A DNA stretch of 64,000 bases from Paenibacillus montaniterrae (lineage in GTDB: Bacteria; Bacillota; Bacilli; Paenibacillales; Paenibacillaceae): the NCBI RefSeq assembly GCF_018403185.1, contig NZ_BOSE01000002.1, forward strand, positions 124,001 through 188,000, read 5' to 3'. Below the pieces are notes generated by a model that worked only from the letters and a program-made list of their open reading frames with translations, searched no databases and was not told the origin of the DNA. The position numbers and the translations under genes were made by a program. This document shows positions 44,588 through 52,245 of the stretch, piece by piece (the stretch's first letter is position 1; every line of letters begins with the position of its first letter).

Positions 44588-45808
44588 CTAATAAGGGGAT
44601 GGCCAGCTAATTTTCCCCATTACGACTGGTTTGCTGGCTCCTGTTACACTAGGCATATTGTTGGGAAGCCGCTGCATCGTATAATAAGCGAGCAGCGCAA
44701 ATGCAACCGCTTCCTTTGCATCGCTGCTGCCGCCGATATCCTCCTGCGTCAGCGTCTCAATCCCGTGCGGTGCAAGCAGCTCGGTTATATGCTTAACCAG
44801 CGTTTCATTGTAGCTTCCTCCGCCGCCAATCAGCATGCGCTGCGCCTTATAGCGCGGCAAAACGAAGCGCTCATAGCTATCGGCAATCGACCATGCCGTC
44901 GCATAGGTCGCCGTAGCAAGTACATCATGCTTCTGCCACTTGTGCTGGTCCATCATCTCGACTATGCGAGCTGTGTACTGCTTGCCAAAGCGTTCCCGTC
45001 CGGTTGATTTAGGCAGCGGCATCGCATAGTAGTCGTCCAGCTGCATCCAACTGAGCAGTTCAGGAATAATCGCTCCCGAGGCTGCCAGCCTGCCTCCCGC
45101 ATCCATCGTTAACGGTGGAAACAGCTCGGCAGCAAGCGCGTCGATAATCATATTGCCCGGCCCTGTATCAAAGGCGAATACTTCGCCAAGATTTCCGCCT
45201 GCCGGCAGCACGGTTACATTGCCAATGCCGCCGATATTTTGCAGCAACAGCGTTTCATTTTGCTCGGCAAACAGCAAATATTCTGTAAACGGAACGAGCG
45301 GCGCTCCTTGACCGCCAGCCGCCATATCAGCAACCCGAAAATCGGATACGCACGGAATGCCCGTTCGATTGGCGATGACCGCGCCTTCTCCGATCTGAAC
45401 CGTATAATGCAGGTTAAAGCCATCTATCCAGTTCGGCTCTGGCGCGTGATAGATCGTTTGGCCATGTGATCCGACAGCAGCAATTTGCTCGCTGGACAAG
45501 CCAGCTTGCTTCATAATGGAATGTGTGGCTTGGCTATATAATTCGCCAAGCCACACATTCATTGCTCCTACTTTATCGATTGTTGCCTGCTGCGGATCAA
45601 ACAGCTCAAATATTTGCGCCCGTACATGCTCAGGGAATGGCGTATTGGCAAATGCGAGCAGCTCAATTTGCGGCTTGGCAGCGTGCAGACCCTTTGCCTC
45701 GCCTGGATGCTGGTCTGTAATTTTAATTAGTGCAGCATCAATACCATCAACTGAAGTTCCCGACATTAGCCCTACATAATAAGCACCGTTTTTTGCTTGC
45801 TGCTTCAT
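44588..45808 (-). CDS. anmK: Anhydro-N-acetylmuramic acid kinase
   Basis: AnmK hydrates and phosphorylates 1,6-anhydro-MurNAc to MurNAc-6-phosphate, which MurQ then uses. The 406-residue protein starts with the family signature YYVGLMSGTSVDGIDAALI and contains GSHGQTIYH, FDTGPGNMIIDALA and LIGGGGSYN. AnmK is best known from Gram-negative recycling, where lytic transglycosylases make anhydro sugars, but occurs in some Bacillota. Its start overlaps the stop codon of the upstream permease gene as TAATG. Confidence 0.95.
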   Translation of the reverse strand: MKQQAKNGAYYVGLMSGTSVDGIDAALIKITDQHPGEAKGLHAAKPQIELLAFANTPFPEHVRAQIFELFDPQQATIDKVGAMNVWLGELYSQATHSIMKQAGLSSEQIAAVGSHGQTIYHAPEPNWIDGFNLHYTVQIGEGAVIANRTGIPCVSDFRVADMAAGGQGAPLVPFTEYLLFAEQNETLLLQNIGGIGNVTVLPAGGNLGEVFAFDTGPGNMIIDALAAELFPPLTMDAGGRLAASGAIIPELLSWMQLDDYYAMPLPKSTGRERFGKQYTARIVEMMDQHKWQKHDVLATATYATAWSIADSYERFVLPRYKAQRMLIGGGGSYNETLVKHITELLAPHGIETLTQEDIGGSSDAKEAVAFALLAYYTMQRLPNNMPSVTGASKPVVMGKISWPSPY

Positions 45809-46668
45809 TAGCCCTTCACCGCTCCTACCGTTACCCCCTCAAGGAAGTATTTCTGCAGGCTGAAGAACAGAATGAACATCGGCACAGCGGAAATCGTTGC
45901 TCCCGCCATCATAGGCGCGAAGTAGGTCGTGTTGGCAAAGCGGAAGTTTTTCAAGCCGACTTGAATCGTTTGCATATCCATTGTGTTCGTGACAAGGAAC
46001 GGCCAGAAAAATGTATTCCAGCTTTCCATAAAGGTTAAAATCGCCATGACCGCCATGACCGTTTTCGACAGCGGCAGAATAATGTAGCCAAATAGCTTAG
46101 GCTGAGAGCAGCCTTCGATTTTAGCCGCCTCCAAAATTTCTTTTGGAATCGAGGACATAAACTGCTTAACCAGGAAGATGTTGTACACGGTGACCAGGCT
46201 TGGTGCAATTAGAGCGGTATACGTATTTTGCAGATCGAAAATGTTAACGATCAAAATATACAATGGAACCTGTGTCACTTGATATGGAATCATCATTGAT
46301 CCTAGCAAAAGCGCAAATAGCACATTTCTGCCCTTGAAATCAATTTTGGCGAAAGCGTAGCCTGCCAATGTTGCAAAAAACACGTTGGACACCATCGTGA
46401 CCGTTGCGACAATTAGCGAGTTAAGCAGCCAATCATAGGAATGAGGGCTAAAATCGAAAAAGAATTTATAAGATTCAAAGGATATTTTCGTCGGGAAAAT
46501 CGAATAGCTCATTGCACCAGCCTCGACCGGATCACCAAACGAAGAAATAACCATAAAGTAAATCGGGAAAATGGTAGCCAACGCGAACAGAATCAGGAAC
46601 GTAATAATAAGACCGTTACGAGTGTACAGCGACCATTTGCTTCTAAAGTTGTTATTAAACAAAGCCAT
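45808..46668 (-). CDS. Sugar ABC transporter permease (MalG-like)
   Basis: The 286-residue second membrane subunit of a CUT1-type carbohydrate importer. It has about six helices and the EAA coupling loop EILEAAKIEGCSQPKLFGYIILPL when joined (about 185-208). The N-terminal FATIFPIYFMVISSFGD is typical of MalG relatives. It lies 17 bases downstream of the first permease gene. No ATPase is encoded in the operon; a shared MsmX-type ATPase elsewhere is the usual arrangement in Bacillota. Confidence 0.92.
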   Translation of the reverse strand: MALFNNNFRSKWSLYTRNGLIITFLILFALATIFPIYFMVISSFGDPVEAGAMSYSIFPTKISFESYKFFFDFSPHSYDWLLNSLIVATVTMVSNVFFATLAGYAFAKIDFKGRNVLFALLLGSMMIPYQVTQVPLYILIVNIFDLQNTYTALIAPSLVTVYNIFLVKQFMSSIPKEILEAAKIEGCSQPKLFGYIILPLSKTVMAVMAILTFMESWNTFFWPFLVTNTMDMQTIQVGLKNFRFANTTYFAPMMAGATISAVPMFILFFSLQKYFLEGVTVGAVKG

Positions 46669-46685
46669 ATTCTCCGCTCCTTTTC

Positions 46686-47588
46686 CTAGTATTCTACGTC
46701 GTTGCCAAAGAACTTGAATTGAATGAATGAAATGATCGCAATAATGAAGGCAAGAACAAGAGATTGTGCTGCCGCCTGACCAAATTCGAAATATGTGAAC
46801 GCGTTGTTAAAGATTAACAGCCCTACCATCGTTGTCGCATGGTCTGGTCCTCCACCTGTCATCAAGTACGCATTTTGGAATACCTGGAAGGAACCGATTA
46901 CCCCAGTGACAAGCAGGAACAGCGTTGTTGGCTTAAGGAATGGAATGACGATGAACCATAGTTTTTGAAAAAAGTTTGCCCCGTCAATATCAGCAGCCTC
47001 ATAATAGCTTTTATCAATTCCAAGCAAAGCAGCTAAGTAAATGATGATCGCTGTACCGTGACTGGACAGCCATGACATAAGTACGAGTGAGAACATCGCC
47101 GTTGAACTGGAGCCAAGCCAGTTTTGATTACCGATGCCAAGCATGCTGATCAGTTGATTGGCAATCCCTGATTTAAGCGGATCGAAAATCCACAGCCATA
47201 CAACCGCAAGCGCGACGCCTGAGGCAACAGCTGGCAAATAGTAGATGGCTTTAAATACCGTTTGCGTTCTCTTTTTGAACGGCAAAATCAAGATAGATAC
47301 AATAAAAGCAAGAAAAATATTGACTGGCACAGTTAAAATTGTATAAACAGCTGTGTTTTTCACAGCCTTCCAAAACAATTCTGAAGCAAAAGAGTCTTTA
47401 AAGTTTTCTAGCCCAACGTAGGTGGAACCTAGTGGTCGATATTCCTGCAAGCTGATAATAAAGGCACTGATCACTGGATATGCAGTAAATAGACTAAACA
47501 CTACTAGTGCTATTGCAATAAAGGCATATCCCCAAGCTGAATCACCTTTGATTTTTATTCTTCGTTTCGTTGCTAGTGTTTGATTCAT
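46686..47588 (-). CDS. Sugar ABC transporter permease (MalF-like)
   Basis: The 300-residue first membrane subunit. It has six helices and the EAA loop YYEAADIDGANFFQKLWFIVIPFLKP (about 200-225, split in reading). I set the start at 47588 (MNQTLATKRR), eight bases after AGAGAGGTG, in place of the upstream ATG at 47615. A shortened family B hairpin lies between it and the binding-protein gene. Together with the neighbouring permease it should import peptidoglycan-derived sugars. Confidence 0.92.
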   Translation of the reverse strand: MNQTLATKRRIKIKGDSAWGYAFIAIALVVFSLFTAYPVISAFIISLQEYRPLGSTYVGLENFKDSFASELFWKAVKNTAVYTILTVPVNIFLAFIVSILILPFKKRTQTVFKAIYYLPAVASGVALAVVWLWIFDPLKSGIANQLISMLGIGNQNWLGSSSTAMFSLVLMSWLSSHGTAIIIYLAALLGIDKSYYEAADIDGANFFQKLWFIVIPFLKPTTLFLLVTGVIGSFQVFQNAYLMTGGGPDHATTMVGLLIFNNAFTYFEFGQAAAQSLVLAFIIAIISFIQFKFFGNDVEY

Positions 47589-47663
47589 TGGGCGGCACCT
47601 CTCTTCTTGGAACAATCCATACGTTATCCTTCATCGTTATATGCTGAACAATTTTGCGGTCAT

Positions 47664-47732
47664 CCAGCGCTTGGGAGCAAAGACTTCCTCCAGCCGCTTT
47701 GCAAGCTTCGGAATCGCTTTGCTCCCTCGCTG
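47664..47732. repeat. Shortened family B hairpin inside the transport operon
   Basis: Minus-strand CAGCGAGGGAGCAAAG and CTTTGCTCCCAAGCGCTG pair around a short internal region; the central CGTAATGC part is deleted. It lies between the binding-protein stop codon and the first permease gene. Confidence 0.65.
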
Positions 47733-47777
47733 TTTATTCGTTTAGTGACTGCCCTTTAGCATGGGTAGCAAAAGAGC

Positions 47778-49250
47778 TTAGTCTACAACGACTCCATCTT
47801 CACCGAATGATTTGACTGCTGCAGCTTTCACCGCATCATACATATCTTGAGGTGTAATTTCTCCAGCCAATAGCGCTTGAAGCTTAGGGATAATAACTTC
47901 TGTTTCGATTTTAATCGCTTCAGCAGCAAGCTCAGTTGGAATATCTGTGCGGTTTGGCAGTGCATGAGACATCATAATTTCGTCAGCCTTCACGTTGTCT
48001 TCATTGCGCTCATAAACTTCAACCAGCTCAGCAGTGCGTGCAGATTTCGTAATAGGCGCAAGGAACAGCTCGTTGTTGGCATTAGCGGCTACTTTACCAG
48101 AAGCCAGATAGTAGGTCGCAAGCGCTACGTTTTTCGTATGCTCTTCAGTCGGCTCTTTTTTGCCGCGGAACGTTACATATCCGTCAACAACTGTAGTTGG
48201 CACATAGTCTGCACCGTTAAAGGACGGTACTGGAAGCGCGATATATTCAGCTTCAATCGAATCTGCTACTGCAGAGCCGTCATTCGCTTTAATTTTTTCG
48301 TTGTTCAAGCGAGCAGAGTTTTCAAAGCTTGCAAGACCTTTACCAGTAATCATCGTTTGACCAGTCAAGAACATATTCCAGCGTTTGCCGGCATCAATCG
48401 AGCTAAGCTCTTTCGGCATGGAACCATCGTCGATCATTTGACGAATCGCTTCTAGCAGGCCAAGGAAGTTTTTGCTTGTGTACGTAAATTTCAAATCTTT
48501 GTCGAAGTAGTCTGGAAGACCAGCGGATTTCGCCATAATGCTCAAATAGTCTTTCGATGTAACACCTGCTGTTGCGAATACAAAGCCGTAACGCGTAGTG
48601 TTGCCGTTAGCATCTTTTACAACACCAGCTTTAATCGCTTCGCGGAACTCCTCGTAGGTCCAGCCGTTTTGTTGTACGTTTTTCCAGTCAATGCCTGCTT
48701 CTTCAAGGAATTGCTTGTTGCCGCCAATGGAATGGACAGCCATGTATGCCGGCAAGCCGTATTGCGCATCGCCAAGCGCCATGTATTGATATGGAACCTC
48801 ATCAAAATCTGCCTTCATTTCATCAGTCAATGCGTTGCTGATATCAAGCAGCATGCCCAGGTTCGCATATTTGGAAATTGAAGCGGAACCGATATAAGCG
48901 ATATCTGGTGGAGATCCTGCATTCACTTGTGTATCAAGCTTTTGTGTCATGTCCTCCCAGCTCGCCGGCTCGATTTTCAACGTCAAATGCGGATAAAGCT
49001 CATTGAATTCCTTCTCCATATCAGCAAATCTCGCTTGATAATTTGCAGATACAGGCGGCAGCAAAGCTGTAATTGTATCTTTTTCCGGCTCAGAGCCTGA
49101 CGTGTTGTTGCCAGTAGAAGACGAGTTGTTAGTCCCTGTTTTATTGTTGGAAGCATTGGAGTTGCCATTGCTTCCGCCGCAAGCTGCAAGCAGTGAAACA
49201 AGCATCGTTACTGCCAAAAATAGAGATAAAACACGTAATCTTTTTTTCAT
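47778..49250 (-). CDS. Sugar-binding lipoprotein of the ABC transporter
   Basis: A 490-residue extracellular solute-binding protein (family 1). The signal peptide MKKRLRVLSLFLAVTMLVSL ends in the lipobox LLAAC (about 20-24), followed by a long Asn/Ser/Gly linker. SPPDIAYIGSASISKYANLG and VDGYVTFRGKKEPTEEH are in the typical positions. I place the start at 49250 after GAGGAGGG; an in-frame ATG at 49295 would spoil the signal peptide. It follows murQ directly, so MurNAc, GlcNAc-MurNAc or a muropeptide is the likely ligand. Confidence 0.9.
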   Translation of the reverse strand: MKKRLRVLSLFLAVTMLVSLLAACGGSNGNSNASNNKTGTNNSSSTGNNTSGSEPEKDTITALLPPVSANYQARFADMEKEFNELYPHLTLKIEPASWEDMTQKLDTQVNAGSPPDIAYIGSASISKYANLGMLLDISNALTDEMKADFDEVPYQYMALGDAQYGLPAYMAVHSIGGNKQFLEEAGIDWKNVQQNGWTYEEFREAIKAGVVKDANGNTTRYGFVFATAGVTSKDYLSIMAKSAGLPDYFDKDLKFTYTSKNFLGLLEAIRQMIDDGSMPKELSSIDAGKRWNMFLTGQTMITGKGLASFENSARLNNEKIKANDGSAVADSIEAEYIALPVPSFNGADYVPTTVVDGYVTFRGKKEPTEEHTKNVALATYYLASGKVAANANNELFLAPITKSARTAELVEVYERNEDNVKADEIMMSHALPNRTDIPTELAAEAIKIETEVIIPKLQALLAGEITPQDMYDAVKAAAVKSFGEDGVVVD

Positions 49251-49291
49251 AGATAGTACCCTCCTCAATTTTTGTAATTCTTTCAGCTTTC

Positions 49292-50215
49292 TCACTTCTG
49301 ATTGATGCTCTGCTCAAGCGAGTGAATAGCTTGCTTGAGTCTGCCCTGATGCTGAGCGAGCACCTCCTCTGCTTCTTTCGCATCTAACCCCGTTTTAATC
49401 ATCATAATCGCCAGTTTACAGTTCATAGATGCTTGCTCAAGCACTGCTTTAGCGGTAGTAGCATCCACATCAGTTGTTTGCATGATGATACGAATTGAGC
49501 GATCCACCAGCTTGATGTTGCTTGCCTTCAGGTCAACCATCAAATTGTTGTACGTTTTGCCAAGCTTCACCATCGTGCAGGTCGTCAGCATGTTGAGCAC
49601 CAGCTTTTGCGCAGTTCCGGCTTTCAGCCTTGTCGAACCACCAATAACCTCTGCACCAACAACGGGAGCGATGCAAACATCTACAACAGGCTCCAGCTTT
49701 GAGCCTTTATTATTGCAAACCCCTATTGTAGCTGCTCCCAGCTCTTTCGCCTTCTCGAGCGCAGCAATGACAAATTGCGCGCTGCCGCTCGCCGAAATGC
49801 CCACAACCGCATCTTTCTCTGTAACGCCAGCATTAAGGATCAAGGAGATTCCATCTTCACCGTCATCCTCGCAGCCTTCAACCGCATTTCGCAGCGCATA
49901 GTCTCCACCAGCGATATAGCCTTGAACGAGCGAAGGATCCGTTCCGAAGGTTGGGGGACATTCCGAAGCATCCAGTACACCCAGACGTCCCGAAGTCCCT
50001 GCTCCTATGTAAAACATTCGTCCACCATTCGATAACCGATGATGTAGAATATCTACCGCTTTCGCAATACTTGGAATTTCTTTGGCTACTGCTGCGGGCA
50101 CCAGAGCATCTTGCTGATTCATTAGCTGCACCATTTGCTCCGTTGTGCATTCATCGATCATGAACGTCTCTGGGTTAATTGCCTCTGTTGTTAATCCCGC
50201 AAGGTAGTCATTCAT
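49292..50215 (-). CDS. murQ: N-acetylmuramic acid 6-phosphate etherase
   Basis: MurQ cleaves the lactyl ether of MurNAc-6-phosphate to give GlcNAc-6-phosphate and lactate, feeding NagA. The 307-residue SIS-domain protein has FYIGAGTSGRLGVLDASECPPTFG with the catalytic glutamate in DASE, GISASGSAQFVIAALEKAK and STRLKAGTAQKLVLNML. The start at 50215 (MNDYLAG) gives the best spacing from AGGAGG. It is the first gene of the operon running to nagZ. A promoter, RpiR-type palindromes and cre-like sites lie upstream. Confidence 0.95.
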   Translation of the reverse strand: MNDYLAGLTTEAINPETFMIDECTTEQMVQLMNQQDALVPAAVAKEIPSIAKAVDILHHRLSNGGRMFYIGAGTSGRLGVLDASECPPTFGTDPSLVQGYIAGGDYALRNAVEGCEDDGEDGISLILNAGVTEKDAVVGISASGSAQFVIAALEKAKELGAATIGVCNNKGSKLEPVVDVCIAPVVGAEVIGGSTRLKAGTAQKLVLNMLTTCTMVKLGKTYNNLMVDLKASNIKLVDRSIRIIMQTTDVDATTAKAVLEQASMNCKLAIMMIKTGLDAKEAEEVLAQHQGRLKQAIHSLEQSINQK

Positions 50216-50294
50216 AGCCATCCTCCTCATGTCGATAAAATATAACGCTATAATTACGAGGAATGTTAGGTTAACTTACAATCCTTATACTTCT

Positions 50295-50323
50295 ATAGTA
50301 AATCAACCACATGAAAACGTCAA
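50295..50323 (-). promoter_or_regulatory. Sigma-A promoter of the murQ operon
   Basis: Minus-strand TTGACG (50318-50323) and TACTAT (50295-50300) with a 17-base spacer, about 73 bases upstream of murQ. Confidence 0.7.
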
Positions 50324-50331
50324 TACTTTTC

Positions 50332-50376
50332 GAAATAAAATTTCATAAAAAAATATTATTCTGAGGTTTTATTTCA
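50332..50376. promoter_or_regulatory. Possible MurR/RpiR operators before murQ
   Basis: The palindrome GAAATAAAATTTC (50332-50344) and a related half-site TGAGGTTTTATTTCA (50362-50376) are centred 31 bases apart. The outer arms GAAATAAAA (50332) and TTTTATTTC (50367) are perfect complements. They lie upstream of the -35 element, a position that suits activation or looping more than simple repression. Confidence 0.5.
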
Positions 50377-50440
50377 AGATTCGATTAAATCCATCTCATT
50401 TTCTCATGGTTCCGTTTTCATTTTCTAATATATGGCATAT

Positions 50441-50472
50441 GTTGGCGTTTACAAAAATTGTAAGCGTTTGCT
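50441..50472. promoter_or_regulatory. cre-like catabolite-control sites
   Basis: TTGTAAGCGTTTGCT (50458-50472) fits the CcpA consensus WTGNAANCGNWNNCW fully. The opposite-strand TTGTAAACGCCAACA (50441-50455) fits with one mismatch. The two form one larger dyad about 150 bases upstream of the murQ transcription start. Confidence 0.55.
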
Positions 50473-50526
50473 TTTGGCTGCGACAAACGAAGCTGACAAA
50501 TGTAACCAATCTTTTGCAAAAATAAA

Positions 50527-50565
50527 CAAAGGCACTGGTCTTTTCTACAAGACCAATGCCTTTGT
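50527..50565 (-). terminator. Rho-independent terminator
   Basis: ACAAAGGCACTGGTCTT and AAGACCAATGCCTTTGT pair with one mismatch around TTCTAC, with a T-rich tail on the minus strand. It could stop murR transcripts that run through the repeats before they reach murQ. Confidence 0.8.
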
Positions 50566-50579
50566 CATATTTTATTACA

Positions 50580-50816
50580 CCGCTCCGGAGCAATGCATCC
50601 TCAAGTCGCTTTTTAAATCGTAATACTCTTATTTGAAATATTTATAGGTTGCATTACGATGTTAAAGGCGACACACTCCGTTTTTCAGCGCTCCGGAGCA
50701 ATGCATCCTCAAGTCGCTTTTTAAATCGTAATGCTCTATTTGAAATATTTATAGGTTGCATTACGATGTTAAAGGCGACACACTCCGTTTTTCGGTATGC
50801 ATTGCTCCTCCGCTGG
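50580..50816. repeat. Two tandem family B repeats
   Basis: Copies at 50580-50685 and 50686-50816, with GCTCCGGAGCAATGCATCC, AAGTCGCTTTTTAAATCG, then GCATTACGAT, TTAAAGGCGAC. The second ends with the complementary GCATTGCTCC. Confidence 0.8.
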
Positions 50817-50831
50817 AGCTTTTTTGAGTGC

Positions 50832-50968
50832 AGGGCCAAGAAGACTGTCAGAGTAGAATCGCTGCGGCGAATGCTACATGAGCACCGCAGCCTTCGGTAG
50901 TGTGACATATTCGTCGTCGAATACGCTACAACGCGCTACATCGTCATCAAAGTCCAGTTTTTTTAAAC
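50832..50968 (-). repeat. Family A repeat, third from murR
   Basis: Begins (minus sense) GTTTAAAAAAACTGGACTTTG, ends GGCCCTG without the second inverted arm. It is shorter than the other copies. Confidence 0.7.
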
Positions 50969-50985
50969 TTCATCTTCCAATAAAA

Positions 50986-51154
50986 GTTTAAAAAGTTCGG
51001 CTTTCAGGACCAAGAAGATGGCACGATACTAGAAGGCGAGGAGCGCAGCGTAGGCACTTGCTACGTGAGCACCGGAGCCTTCGGTAGCGTGACATATTCG
51101 CCGTCGAATACGCTACAACGCGCTACATCGTCATCAAAGTCGAACTTTTTAAAC
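50986..51154 (-). repeat. Family A repeat, second from murR
   Basis: Full copy, from GTTTAAAAAGTTCGACTTTG to GGTCCTGAAAGCCGAACTTT in the minus sense, with both inverted arms. Confidence 0.85.
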
Positions 51155-51170
51155 AACCTCTTCCAATCGA

Positions 51171-51338
51171 GGTTCAAAAACTGGGCTTTCAGGACCAAGA
51201 AGCTTGGACGCTAGTAGAAAATGAGGAGCGCAGCGTAGATAGACCTACGTGAGCACCGGAATTTTCGCTAGCGTTCAAGATTCGCCGTCGAATACGCTCC
51301 AACGCAAACGCATCGTCATCAAAGTCCAGTTTTTGAAC
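51171..51338 (-). repeat. Family A repeat next to the murR stop codon
   Basis: Full copy starting GTTCAAAAACTGGACTTTG in the minus sense, five bases after the murR stop codon. It ends GGTCCTGAAAGCC, CAGTTTTTGAACC. Confidence 0.85.
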
Positions 51339-51343
51339 TTCCT

Positions 51344-52207
51344 CTAATATTTGAGTTTTTTTGTTACAATATTATGCGTCATCGTCAAATACTTCTTCAC
51401 GCTGTCGTATTCTGCGCTGGCTACTCCAGCAAACAAAATGTCGATTACAGTCAGCATCGCGATGCGTGAGCCCATGGCGCCGCTTCTGATCGTCAGCTCA
51501 GGGGTCGAGATGCTTAGTACAATATCAGCACGCTCGGCGAGCGCGCTTTTATGGTATTTGGTAATAGCAATGCAGGTCGCTTTATTTTTTTTCGCAATTT
51601 CAAGCGCATCCAATATTTCAATCGTAGCGCCAGAGTTGGAGATAAAGATCGCCACATCATCCTCTTCAAGCAGTGTAGCAGCAGTTAATTGACTATGGCC
51701 ATCACGATAAGCATGACAAATTTTATTAATCCGCGAAAACTTTTGTTCTCCGTCCATGCAGATTAAGCCGGATGCTCCGACACCAAAAAAGGCAATGCGC
51801 TTACACTCGCGAAGGATATCGACCGCCTTGGCAATTTCCTCTCGGTCAATTACGCTTAAGGTGTCATCGATGGACTTGCGATTGTTCAAGGAAATGTTCG
51901 CTATTATAGTGGATAGCTCATCTCCTGGTCTAATGTCGGTGTACTGCACCTTCATTTCGTCATCACGCGAGCCAAGCGCAGCAGAAATGCTGACGATAAA
52001 ATTGCGATATCCGCTGTAGCCTAGCGTCTTGCAGAAACGCAGAACGGAAGCGTCACTTGTCTTGCTTGCTTGTGCAAGCTCTTTAATCGACAGATGAGGA
52101 ATCTCTTCTGTGTTTTCCAAAATATAGTCGCCTACCATCCGTTCAACGGGAGTGAGGCTCTCTCTCATTTCGCGAATTTTGATCAGTACATTGTCATATA
52201 AACTCAT
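51344..52207 (-). CDS. murR: MurR-like RpiR-family regulator
   Basis: A 287-residue regulator with an N-terminal helix-turn-helix (LSIKELAQASKTSDASVLRFCKTLG, about 38-62 split across two helices) and a SIS domain (about 130-250, GVGASGLICMDGEQKF and IFISNSGATIEIL). MurR proteins bind MurNAc-6-phosphate. Its position immediately upstream of the murQ operon is the basis for the name. Its own ribosome-binding site is weak (GTAGGTAG). Three family A repeats follow the stop codon. Confidence 0.85.
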   Translation of the reverse strand: MSLYDNVLIKIREMRESLTPVERMVGDYILENTEEIPHLSIKELAQASKTSDASVLRFCKTLGYSGYRNFIVSISAALGSRDDEMKVQYTDIRPGDELSTIIANISLNNRKSIDDTLSVIDREEIAKAVDILRECKRIAFFGVGASGLICMDGEQKFSRINKICHAYRDGHSQLTAATLLEEDDVAIFISNSGATIEILDALEIAKKNKATCIAITKYHKSALAERADIVLSISTPELTIRSGAMGSRIAMLTVIDILFAGVASAEYDSVKKYLTMTHNIVTKKLKY

Positions 52208-52245
52208 AATCTACCTACTCTAGCTTAGATTTATAATCACAATTG

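Noticed and set aside
49292..50215. Glucokinase regulatory protein for the SIS gene
   Set aside because: Length and operon context fit the bacterial etherase MurQ.
50396..50623. Short overlapping frames on both strands before murQ
   Set aside because: They cover the cre-like dyad and terminator hairpin and lack ribosome-binding sites.
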